A stretch of 5,980 nucleotides of DNA, taken from contig JACZUZ010000138.1 of the NCBI GenBank assembly GCA_022572905.1, forward strand, positions 1 through 5,980, written 5' to 3'. Shown here one piece after another: positions 1-5,980 of the stretch. The position numbers and the translations under genes were made by a program. Under the pieces are notes generated by a model. That model saw nothing but the letters and a program-made list of their open reading frames with translations, was not told where the DNA came from and did not search any database. Positions within the stretch are counted from its first letter, which is position 1; every line of letters begins with the position of its first letter. Source of the DNA: Candidatus Zixiibacteriota bacterium (GTDB taxonomy: Bacteria; Zixibacteria; MSB-5A5; GN15; JACZUZ01).

Positions 1-1700
1 GCGCTTCGAAAATCGAAGTAGTGGTTGAAGGAAGCGGCCTGACGAAGATTGAAGTCCACGATAACGGTCATGGAATCACGGGCGACCAGATTGAAATTGC
101 CTTTCGCCGACATGCTACAAGCAAGATCGGTGAATTTAGTGAATTGGAAGAAATTAGCGCATTTGGTTTCAGAGGCGAGGCGCTGCCGTCAATAGCCAGC
201 GTTTCCCGTTTGCGACTGATCTCAAAGTCTCGCGAGGAAGATCATGCCAATGAAATTCGGCTCGAAGGCGGAGTGACCCAGAACGTTGAACCCTCGCATC
301 GCGCTGATGGAACAACTGTTATTGTTGAAGATTTGTTTTTTAACACTCCGGTTCGGCGCAAATTCCTGAAAGCGGAGTCAACCGAATCGCGCCACATCTT
401 GAGAGCGCTCTCGGGCCTGGCTTTTAGCTCAGAGGAGGTGGCGTTTTCGCTGACTATGAATGGACGCAAGTCATTCGGCTTTTCAAATGACGATAATCTT
501 ACGACTCGGGCGGCGTCGATTTTGGGTGTGGGCGCCAGTTCATTGATGCCGATTGAAATTGAGGACGACACCTTCAGGCTCTATGGGGTTCTGGGCAAAC
601 CCGAAGTAGCGCGTGGCGCACGCGGCGGTTTGTATTTTATTGTAAACGAACGAGCGCTCAAGTCCAGTCCGCTTTCTTATGCCGTGTCTCTCGGATATGG
701 TGAGCTATTGCCGAAGGGAGTTTTTCCTGTCGGAGTGGTGCGTCTGATTGTTGATCGGCGTAAAGTTGACGTGAACGTGCATCCCGCCAAAAGTGAAGTG
801 CGGCTTTCCGAAGAATCTCAAGCGCATAAATTTATCAGAAAAGCGATAAAAGAAACTTTACGCCAGGCAGGTATAATAGCCGAAGCGCAATTGCCTCAGG
901 GAAGTATCCCGAGTGGCTCATCATATAGACGCGAATTTGAAACCCGCTCGACAGACAGCATATCAGAAACAGAGAAGCTTTTCGGATCCCTCAGGCCACG
1001 TGATAACGCGATTGATAGCGTGACAGAAGACAATACCGGGACGCAGAAGCGACATGCGGTAATACAAGAGGATAAACCCGTCTCTGAAAACTCGGTTGAA
1101 ATCTCGTCACAGGTCGAGAGTCATTTGTCCGAGGGCTTCAAATATCTGGGACAGTTTTCGAAGTTGTACTTGATCGCTCAAAGCGGCGATTCGCTGTATT
1201 TAATCGACCAGCACGCCGCGCATGAGCGGATTTTGTATGAAGAGCTGATGGTTACTCTATCGAGGAGCAAAGCGCCCGCGCAAAGACTGATGTTTCCGAT
1301 AAATGTGGAGCTTTCCAAAGAGTTATTCTTGATCTGGGAAGGCGCCAAATCCGAGCTTGAAGAAATCGGGTTTGAGATGACGGCTTTCGGTGGTGAGACT
1401 GTTATGCTGAACTCTGCTCCCGCTATCATTGCCGGTAAATCACCGCAGAAAATCTTCAGGCAGTCGTTAGAAGATATTGAACGATTGAGAAAAGCCGGAT
1501 ACACACCCCTCAAAGCTGTCGCCCAATCGGTAGCCTGCCGCTCCGCGGTTATGTCTGGCGACGCTCTTGCTGAAAAGGAAGCCACTAAGCTCGTGGAAAC
1601 TCTTCTGGCATGTGACACGGCCTATTCTTGCCCGCACGGCAGGCCGACATTTATCAAAATTTCCCGCGCAAACCTCGATAAGCAATTCGGACGAGCCTGA
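1..1700 (+). CDS. mutL: DNA mismatch repair protein MutL (5'-truncated by window edge)
   Basis: MutL couples mismatch recognition by MutS to strand nicking and removal. The frame is already open at the window edge (first whole codon at 3), and the first residues fit the A-S-K-I-E-V that follows the conserved DAGA of GHKL motif I. About 43 N-terminal residues, including the catalytic Glu and the Mg-binding Asn, therefore lie upstream; the GTG at 21 is internal, not the start. Visible ATPase motifs are DNGHGI (motif II), RHATSKI and GFRGEAL (motif III), then DLFFNTPVRRKFLK and VDVNVHPAKSEV of the transducer domain. A poorly conserved linker spans about 880-1130. The C-terminal dimerisation/nuclease domain carries DQHAAHERILYE at 1206-1241, which matches the endonuclease motif DQHA(X)2E(X)4E exactly. 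It also has ACRSA, CPHGRP (1629-1646) and a final FGR that fits the FxR element. This is the nicking type of MutL, not the E. coli MutH-dependent type. Identification is secure. Confidence 0.97.
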   Translation, partial: ASKIEVVVEGSGLTKIEVHDNGHGITGDQIEIAFRRHATSKIGEFSELEEISAFGFRGEALPSIASVSRLRLISKSREEDHANEIRLEGGVTQNVEPSHRADGTTVIVEDLFFNTPVRRKFLKAESTESRHILRALSGLAFSSEEVAFSLTMNGRKSFGFSNDDNLTTRAASILGVGASSLMPIEIEDDTFRLYGVLGKPEVARGARGGLYFIVNERALKSSPLSYAVSLGYGELLPKGVFPVGVVRLIVDRRKVDVNVHPAKSEVRLSEESQAHKFIRKAIKETLRQAGIIAEAQLPQGSIPSGSSYRREFETRSTDSISETEKLFGSLRPRDNAIDSVTEDNTGTQKRHAVIQEDKPVSENSVEISSQVESHLSEGFKYLGQFSKLYLIAQSGDSLYLIDQHAAHERILYEELMVTLSRSKAPAQRLMFPINVELSKELFLIWEGAKSELEEIGFEMTAFGGETVMLNSAPAIIAGKSPQKIFRQSLEDIERLRKAGYTPLKAVAQSVACRSAVMSGDALAEKEATKLVETLLACDTAYSCPHGRPTFIKISRANLDKQFGRA

Positions 1701-1714
1701 TTGGGTATTGTCCT

Positions 1715-2653
1715 GTGGAACTCAAAATTCCCATTTTGACCGGTCCGAGCGGATCCGGAAAGTCACAGATTATTCACGATCTAGGGAATAAAATCCCGAT
1801 TTCGATAATCTCCGCCGACTCTCGCCAGGTGGTCAGGGGTTTTGATATTGGTTCGGGCAAACCCAGCCCAAAAGAGAGGTCGGATTATGATTATCATTTG
1901 CTCGATCTAATTGATCCCGGTGAGAAATATTCCGCCTATCGATTCGCACAGGACGCGGAATCGGCGATTGGGTCTATTCTGGCAAGAAAGAGAATTCCGA
2001 TTATTTGTGGAGGAACGGGATTGTATATTCGCGCATTGACCGAAGGTATCATGGAAATTGAGTCAGACAATTCCGAAATCCGCATCGCTCTCGAGGAGGA
2101 GCTTCGGAATAATGGCCCGGAAGAACTATTTCGGGCGCTAAAAGTAATTGACCCCGATCAGGCTGAAAAAATTCATCCGAACAACATAGTGAAAGTCATG
2201 CGCGCGCTGGAAATTTATCGGCAAACCGGGAAAACTAAGACAGGGCTGGCCAAATCCGGAGATAATTTCGCCAGCCAATACTCGTTTTCGGTGGTGGGCC
2301 TTCTCCCGGCGACGGATATTCTCTATCAGGCCATAAATCTAAGAGTTGAGAAAATGCTGGACCGCGGCTGGATGGCTGAGATACAAGGGCTGATTGAGAA
2401 ATGGGGCGAAGACAAAATACGATCCTCCAAGGCAATAGGGTACAGTGAGTTAGTTGACGGGGCTAAAGGAGACCGCGAGATAGAAGGCGTTCTTGAGACG
2501 ATCAAGATGAACACTCGCCGCTTCGCCAAGCGCCAGAAAACCTGGTTGCGGGGATCGCGGGATACCAAAATAGTCTCGGAGCCGAGCGAAGCTGGAGTCA
2601 GGATTAACCAGATTCTGGCAAGATTTCAGTCGAAATTATTAGAATCTCATTAA
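1715..2653 (+). CDS. miaA: tRNA dimethylallyltransferase MiaA
   Basis: MiaA transfers dimethylallyl from DMAPP to N6 of A37 in tRNAs reading UNN codons (i6A37), the first step toward ms2i6A. The 312-residue length is typical of the family. Visible motifs are the P-loop GPSGSGKS (residues 10-17), SADSRQV with the catalytic Asp (33-39), FDIGSGKP (43-50), YHLLDLIDP (60-68), CGGTGLYIRAL (98-108), HPNN...RALEIY (154-168), INLRVEKM (207-214), AIGYSELV (240-247) and the C-terminal TRRFAKRQKTWLRG (267-280). Several motif positions differ from the common consensus: GPTASGKS becomes GPSGSGKS, VYRG becomes VVRG, and GTAKP becomes GSGKP. The start is the GTG at 1715, since it places a normal short N-terminus before the P-loop; no strong Shine-Dalgarno precedes it. 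The gene lies 14 bases after the mutL stop, the classic mutL-miaA pairing, and is probably co-transcribed and perhaps translationally coupled. No hfq follows. Confidence 0.96.
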   Translation: MELKIPILTGPSGSGKSQIIHDLGNKIPISIISADSRQVVRGFDIGSGKPSPKERSDYDYHLLDLIDPGEKYSAYRFAQDAESAIGSILARKRIPIICGGTGLYIRALTEGIMEIESDNSEIRIALEEELRNNGPEELFRALKVIDPDQAEKIHPNNIVKVMRALEIYRQTGKTKTGLAKSGDNFASQYSFSVVGLLPATDILYQAINLRVEKMLDRGWMAEIQGLIEKWGEDKIRSSKAIGYSELVDGAKGDREIEGVLETIKMNTRRFAKRQKTWLRGSRDTKIVSEPSEAGVRINQILARFQSKLLESH

Positions 2654-2793
2654 AACATCGTTTTTGGAAACCCGGTCGAGGTGGTGGTCGTTTAAGAATG
2701 AAGTCCCGCTTTGGGAAGATCCGGGAAAGTTGCCTCTTCGGGTTGTAATGGCTGCGAATAGTCGCCAAATTTGAGTTATCGCTCTATTTATTG

Positions 2794-2821
2794 TTGACTG
2801 GTCGTGGAACGGTCAGCTAAT
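2794..2821 (+). promoter_or_regulatory. Possible sigma-70-type promoter for the envelope gene pair
   Basis: TTGACT at 2794-2799 matches five of six bases of the -35 consensus. After a 16-base spacer, GCTAAT at 2816-2821 matches four of six bases of the -10 consensus. Transcription would begin near 2828, giving a leader of about 30 bases to the small frame at 2859 and about 135 bases to the transglycosylase ATG at 2962. The match is moderate and could be chance; the position in the only long gap on this strand is the main support. Confidence 0.35.
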
Positions 2822-2858
2822 TGGCCGAACGATTGTGGGATAACGAGATAGGACAATA

Positions 2859-2990
2859 ATGAAACAAGAAATGGAATTTAAGAAAGGTTGTCCCGCAACC
2901 GATTCTATAGAGAGGACCCCCTTTGTCTCCAGGGGAGCAAAGCGAACCAATAGGAAAAACAATGACCAAAGCCAATTGTTCAGACTCTAA
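2859..2990 (+). CDS. Small hypothetical ORF (43 aa) overlapping the transglycosylase start
   Basis: This is an open frame from ATG at 2859 to TAA at 2988-2990, encoding 43 residues that begin MKQEMEFKKGC and end NNDQSQLFRL. AGGA at 2850-2853 sits five bases before the ATG, a good Shine-Dalgarno arrangement. The peptide is hydrophilic, with ten Lys/Arg and five Asp/Glu and no membrane segment or signal peptide. I recognise no family. It overlaps the proposed transglycosylase start (2962) by 29 bases in a different frame, so it could be a leader peptide that couples translation to the downstream gene. If the downstream gene really starts at 3010, the two would instead be separated by 19 bases. 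It may equally be a chance frame in the untranslated leader; no codon-use or homology evidence supports it. Confidence 0.25.
   Translation: MKQEMEFKKGCPATDSIERTPFVSRGAKRTNRKNNDQSQLFRL
2886..2900 (+). other. Short hairpin in the transglycosylase leader
   Basis: GGTTG (2886-2890) and CAACC (2896-2900) form a perfect five-base-pair stem around the loop TCCCG. It is not followed by a T-run, so it does not look like an intrinsic terminator. Part of it (TTGTCC, 2888-2893) is also complementary to GGACAA at 2851-2856, which overlaps the ribosome binding site of the small frame. The stem is short enough to be coincidental. Confidence 0.3.
2952..2955 (+). promoter_or_regulatory. Ribosome binding site that decides the transglycosylase start
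   Basis: AGGA lies six bases before the ATG at 2962. The TTG at 2923, where the frame first opens, has no comparable site at a normal distance, and neither does the ATG at 3010. This favours 2962, although the resulting signal peptide has an unusually long n-region. The 3010 start would give a more standard 25-residue lipoprotein signal. Confidence 0.55.
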
Positions 2991-5352
2991 GCAAATCACT
3001 CATAGCCAAATGAATATTTCGAAAAATCGATATCTGGAGGCGCTTTTAGCTCTTGGCTTGGTAATAGTATTCGCCCTAAGCGGATGCAGTCGTCCACCAA
3101 TAGCTGTCGAAGAAAAGAGTGGCGCCCAAAAGTCGTCTCCGTCCACCGAGGACCCGCGGACTTTTGGAGACTCATCTGTCGAACCAAATGATGCGGACAC
3201 CTCTTGGGTTATTGTCGCCCTTGATGGCAAGAAAACTCAGGCGGTTGAGGTCTACGATTCCGATGAGTTCGACTTGGACAGATCCGTCGCTGTAGATGAT
3301 GATATCTGGCGCCAGCTCGATCTGGCCGGCGAGTACTATTCGATGGGTCTGGTGGCCAATCAGGAGGGCGCCTGGGATGAGGGGCAGTATTATTTTGAGC
3401 GTGCGCTTACTATTCTTGGCTCGCTTGACGTAACTCCCGAAGGAGACTCTCCAACACCCGAATCGAGGCGTTATAACAATTTGATTGAGAATATTGTAGC
3501 CGCCTATCATGTCACTCTTCTCTCGCTAGGTAAACTCCCTGCCGATATTTCGCCATCAGCGTTGATCGAAAAATTCGGTGGGCTGGAAAATATTCTGATT
3601 GACACCACCGAGATCAGTCCGGTTCCAATTGATACGGTCATTACCTATGACATGCCGATCAAATTCAATGATCGGGTTAGGGCGTCAATTAGATATTTTC
3701 AAACCGACGCACGCGACGCGTTCCTGCGTTACTACAGCCGCTCGACAAAATATCTGCCAATGATTAAGGAAATAATCCGCTCTTACGGACTACCCGAAGA
3801 TCTTTGTTATCTCCCTCTGGTTGAATCAGGATACAATGCCAACGCCTATTCATGGGCGCGCGCTGTTGGACTCTGGCAGTTTATTTCGTCAACGGGGCGT
3901 ATGTATGGTCTGAACCGCTCCTGGTGGTACGACGAAAGACGCGACCCGGTTAAAGCGACTCACTCCGCCTGCCGCTTTTTCAAAGACCTATACAGAGAAT
4001 TCGGCGACTGGGAGCTCGCTCTGGCGGCATACAACGGCGGGCCCGGCAAAGTTCGCCGAACCATAAAAAGAGACAAGACCCGCAATTTCTGGAAGCTCCG
4101 TCATTTGCGCCGCGAGACCAGAAACTATGTGCCGCTTTACATGGCGGCAACGATTATTCTCAAAAATCCGCGCAAGTACGGATTTGAGCCGGCCCTGGTT
4201 GATTTTGAGGCGCCGCTTGATTACGAAGTAGTGACTGTTAAGAAGTGTCTTGAATTCAAAACAATCGCGGCCTCTGTTGGCGTATCCGTGAAAGAGATAT
4301 CAGACTTAAATCCTGAGCTTTTGCGAAAACACACACCACCGGACGCCAAGAGCTACAAACTCAAAATACCGCGCAAGACTAAAGATCGTTTTTGGGCCGC
4401 TTATCCGAGTATGGAATCTCCGCGAGAAACCAGCTGGGTTCGCCACAAGATCAGAAAAGGCCAAACCGTTTCGACCATCGCCGCAAAATATGGCGTTTCA
4501 CAATACGCAATCAGGCAGGCCAACAACCTGCGCTCCTCGCGAATTTACGCCGGAAAAATTCTCGTCGTTCCCGTACCACTGGACGGCAAAGCCAGCGCGA
4601 GACCAACGACTAAGCGCAAATCGAAGAACGGTGTCTATGTCGTTCGACGTGGTGACACAGTATATGACATCGCCCGGGCGTTCGCTGTGACCATGTCGTC
4701 TGTCAAGTCTCTGAATAACCTGGGCTCAAGAAGCCGAATTTATGTCGGGCAGAGATTAAGAATTTCCGGTAAGGCAACCTCGGCGCCAACATACGCCACT
4801 ATGAAACGCAAAAAAGGATCAACCGCGAAGAATACTGCTTCAAAGAACGCCTCTTCAAAGAACACAAAGTTCGTATCACATCGTGTTCGCAGAGGCGAAA
4901 ATCTAACCGTTATCGCGCGCAACTACGGCGTAACTGTTACGGAACTTCGCCAATGGAATAATCTTAGCAGATCTTCGATCTTACACCCAAGCCAGACTTT
5001 GCGAATCGGAAGCTCCGGCCAGATTTCGAGCGGCTCATCAAGAACATACAAAGTTCGCCGTGGCGACTCGCTCTGGAAAATCGCGCGCCGATATGGCGTC
5101 AGCGTTTCTGATCTTCGCAGTTGGAACAATTTGCGTTCTGGCTCCAAGCTGCGAATCGGGCAAACTCTCAAGCTTGGCTCCGCTCGGTTCTCCGGCGGAC
5201 GGTGGAAATGGCATACGGTGCGTCGTGGCGAGAACCTGACGGCAATCGCTATGCGCTACAGGACAACCATAGATCGCATCGCGCGTGATAACAATATCTA
5301 TAATCCCAGCTCGATTAAGGTTGGAGATCGATTAAAAATACAAGGCTCATAG
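2962..5352 (+). CDS. mltD: MltD-type membrane-bound lytic transglycosylase lipoprotein with LysM array
   Basis: This is a predicted murein lytic transglycosylase, which cleaves the MurNAc-GlcNAc bond to leave 1,6-anhydroMurNAc, anchored as a lipoprotein. Numbering from ATG 2962 (796 residues), a hydrophobic stretch ends in lipobox LSGC with Cys42; Ser follows, so outer membrane sorting is inferred. Residues about 43-110 are acidic and low-complexity, and about 121-152 resemble a single TPR helix pair. The SLT domain covers about 264-405, with catalytic Glu288 in PLVESGYN, then GLWQFISSTGRMYGL and AYNGGPGKVRR. A degenerate LysM-like segment (421-470) is followed by five clear LysM domains at 494-537, 559-601, 640-682, 696-738 and 751-793, joined by basic Ser/Thr/Lys-rich linkers. 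E. coli MltD is much shorter, with two LysM domains. The start is chosen for its AGGA; ATG 3010 is the alternative. sppA follows 27 bases downstream. The family is certain; the symbol is by domain similarity, not proven orthology. Confidence 0.92.
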   Translation: MTKANCSDSKQITHSQMNISKNRYLEALLALGLVIVFALSGCSRPPIAVEEKSGAQKSSPSTEDPRTFGDSSVEPNDADTSWVIVALDGKKTQAVEVYDSDEFDLDRSVAVDDDIWRQLDLAGEYYSMGLVANQEGAWDEGQYYFERALTILGSLDVTPEGDSPTPESRRYNNLIENIVAAYHVTLLSLGKLPADISPSALIEKFGGLENILIDTTEISPVPIDTVITYDMPIKFNDRVRASIRYFQTDARDAFLRYYSRSTKYLPMIKEIIRSYGLPEDLCYLPLVESGYNANAYSWARAVGLWQFISSTGRMYGLNRSWWYDERRDPVKATHSACRFFKDLYREFGDWELALAAYNGGPGKVRRTIKRDKTRNFWKLRHLRRETRNYVPLYMAATIILKNPRKYGFEPALVDFEAPLDYEVVTVKKCLEFKTIAASVGVSVKEISDLNPELLRKHTPPDAKSYKLKIPRKTKDRFWAAYPSMESPRETSWVRHKIRKGQTVSTIAAKYGVSQYAIRQANNLRSSRIYAGKILVVPVPLDGKASARPTTKRKSKNGVYVVRRGDTVYDIARAFAVTMSSVKSLNNLGSRSRIYVGQRLRISGKATSAPTYATMKRKKGSTAKNTASKNASSKNTKFVSHRVRRGENLTVIARNYGVTVTELRQWNNLSRSSILHPSQTLRIGSSGQISSGSSRTYKVRRGDSLWKIARRYGVSVSDLRSWNNLRSGSKLRIGQTLKLGSARFSGGRWKWHTVRRGENLTAIAMRYRTTIDRIARDNNIYNPSSIKVGDRLKIQGS
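4441..5340 (+). repeat. Tandem LysM-encoding repeats (five copies)
   Basis: Five LysM units are encoded at 4441-4572, 4636-4764, 4879-5007, 5047-5175 and 5212-5340. Each opens with a V/I-R-R/K-G-D/E/Q signature, carries I-A in helix 1 and N-N in the middle, and closes with G/S-x-x-L-x-I/V/L. Units 3 and 4 are the most alike (RRG-E/D-x-L, YGV-T/S-V, L-R-x-WNNL), suggesting the most recent duplication. Units 3 and 5 share RRGENL. At DNA level the repeats have diverged except for short stretches such as GTTCG-C-CGTGGCGA. LysM domains bind GlcNAc-containing glycans, here presumably peptidoglycan. Confidence 0.9.
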
Positions 5353-5379
5353 AATTCGAAAAGCGAAGAGGCTAGGTAA

Positions 5380-5980
5380 ATGGCTAACAAAAGAGATATC
5401 ATTATAGCGTTCGTAATTGGAGGGGTCTTTCTGTTTGGTATGGGCCTTATGACTCTGCTTTTCATTTTCGCTTGGAGCGATCAGGGTGAGTACATTGACT
5501 CCGGCTCAGGACAAATTGCAATCGTCGAGGTGTTCGGTCCGATTTATGATTCCTCAACGCCAGTCAGACAAATTGACAAATGGGCTGATCGTATTGATAT
5601 CGAAGCAATAGTCGTTCATGTGAATTCGCCGGGGGGCGGTGTGGCGGCGTCACAAGAAATTTACTACGCGATTGAGCGAGCACGCAATGATCAGGGCAAG
5701 ATTGTCGTTATCTCGATGAGCTCGGTAGCCGCGTCGGGGGGCTATTACCTGGCCTGCGCAGGTGATATTTTGGTGGCCAACCCTGGCACTCTGACCGGTT
5801 CAATCGGAGTAATAGTCCAGTATCCAACTTTCGGCGAGTTGCTTGAGAAGATCGGGATTAAGTACGAGACCGTTAAGTCAGGCGACTTAAAGGACGTAGG
5901 TAATCCATCCCGGTCGATGACCAACGAGGAAAAACTAATGTTCAAATCTGTCATTATGGATAGCTATGAGCAGTTTGTCG
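5380..5980 (+). CDS. sppA: Signal peptide peptidase SppA, short form (3'-truncated by window edge)
   Basis: SppA is a membrane-anchored serine protease of the S49 family that degrades signal peptides remaining after secretion. The first 200 residues are visible and the frame is still open at the window end. A single N-terminal membrane segment spans about residues 8-31 after a short basic start (MANKR). The protease core follows: VFGPIYD, VHVNSPGGGVAAS (the NSPGG oxyanion loop), SMSSVAASGGYYLACAGD with the predicted nucleophile Ser119, ANPGTLTGSIGV, and VKSGDLKDVGNPSR with the predicted general base Lys171. The 52-residue Ser-Lys spacing equals that of B. subtilis SppA (Ser147/Lys199), so this should be the single-domain form rather than the two-domain E. 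coli form. The ATG at 5380 is preceded by AAGAGG at 5366-5371 with an eight-base spacer. The 27-base gap from the transglycosylase stop suggests one operon. Confidence 0.95.
   Translation, partial: MANKRDIIIAFVIGGVFLFGMGLMTLLFIFAWSDQGEYIDSGSGQIAIVEVFGPIYDSSTPVRQIDKWADRIDIEAIVVHVNSPGGGVAASQEIYYAIERARNDQGKIVVISMSSVAASGGYYLACAGDILVANPGTLTGSIGVIVQYPTFGELLEKIGIKYETVKSGDLKDVGNPSRSMTNEEKLMFKSVIMDSYEQFV

Larger units (their letters stand above)
2654..2961. other. Intergenic region between miaA and the transglycosylase gene
   Basis: About 300 bases separate the two gene pairs. I see no tRNA, rRNA or recognisable riboswitch core, and no GC-rich hairpin followed by a T-run that would serve as an intrinsic terminator for miaA. 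The right half holds a possible promoter (2794-2821), a 43-codon frame with a reasonable ribosome binding site (2859-2990), and several short inverted repeats such as GGTTG/CAACC at 2886-2900. The left half (2654-2790) contains only very short open frames and weak hairpins. The length and the change in gene function suggest that the downstream pair has its own promoter. Confidence 0.7.

Noticed and set aside
21..23. GTG at 21 as the true mutL start.
   Set aside because: The codons before it (A-S-K-I-E-V) continue the conserved MutL sequence, so the gene begins upstream of the window.
242..571. Reverse-strand open frame of 109 codons inside mutL.
   Set aside because: It lies fully within a strongly conserved part of MutL, has no recognisable motif and is a shadow of the real frame.
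1178..1618. Reverse-strand open frame of 146 codons opposite the MutL C-terminal domain.
   Set aside because: The opposite strand encodes the conserved nuclease domain; the antisense translation shows no family features.
2652..2665. AAAAC-ATC-GTTTT just after the miaA stop, with T-rich 3' side.
   Set aside because: The stem is almost all A-T with a three-base loop, too weak for an intrinsic terminator.
2704..2742. Overlapping weak hairpins (TCCCG/CGGGA at 2704-2726 and GAAGA/TCTTC at 2715-2739) that could be a miaA terminator.
   Set aside because: The stems are only five base pairs with large loops, compete with each other, and are not followed by a T-run.
2698..2748. Tiny frame of 16 codons (ATG at 2698, TAA at 2746-2748) in the intergenic gap.
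   Set aside because: It has no clear ribosome binding site and no hydrophobic or regulatory-codon pattern, and is short enough to be chance.
2850..2961. Possible riboswitch in the transglycosylase leader, prompted by its GGGG/CCCC pairs and purine-rich stretches.
   Set aside because: I could not match the conserved core of c-di-GMP, cobalamin or other common riboswitch classes.
2817..2999. Reverse-strand frame of 60 codons in the transglycosylase leader.
   Set aside because: It has a Cys- and Phe-rich composition typical of a chance frame, no recognised family, and runs into the start of the forward gene.

Overview
This window looks like an ordinary chromosomal housekeeping segment from a Gram-negative (diderm) bacterium. 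All four recognisable genes lie on the + strand. They are mutL (5' end cut off by the window edge), miaA (complete), a large LysM-repeat lytic transglycosylase lipoprotein of the MltD type (complete), and sppA, a signal peptide peptidase (3' end cut off). The diderm call rests on the lipoprotein signal (L-S-G-C lipobox followed by Ser) on an MltD-like murein hydrolase. Base composition looks balanced, near half G+C by eye. I cannot assign a phylum with confidence. MutL has an intact endonuclease motif, which excludes the E. coli-type mutH/dam lineage. No hfq follows miaA, unlike in many Proteobacteria. An uncultured FCB-type or similar lineage is a guess only.

Layout: mutL fills 1-1700 and miaA follows after 14 bases (1715-2653), so the two are probably one transcript. 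A gap of about 300 bases (2654-2961) then separates this DNA-repair/tRNA-modification pair from the envelope pair. The gap has no convincing terminator. It holds one plausible sigma-70-like promoter (2794-2821) and one small open frame with a reasonable Shine-Dalgarno (2859-2990) that runs into the start of the transglycosylase gene. The transglycosylase gene (2962-5352) and sppA (from 5380) are 27 bases apart and probably co-transcribed.

Functionally, MutL acts in methyl-independent mismatch repair by nicking DNA, and MiaA adds the dimethylallyl group to A37 of tRNAs reading UNN codons. The LysM lipoprotein is predicted to bind and cleave peptidoglycan from the outer membrane side of the periplasm. 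SppA is predicted to degrade leftover signal peptides in the inner membrane. I see no mobile elements, CRISPR arrays, RNA genes or defence systems. The less routine points are the LysM count (five clear plus one degenerate copy), the TPR-like N-terminal region of the transglycosylase, and the small overlapping reading frame in its leader.
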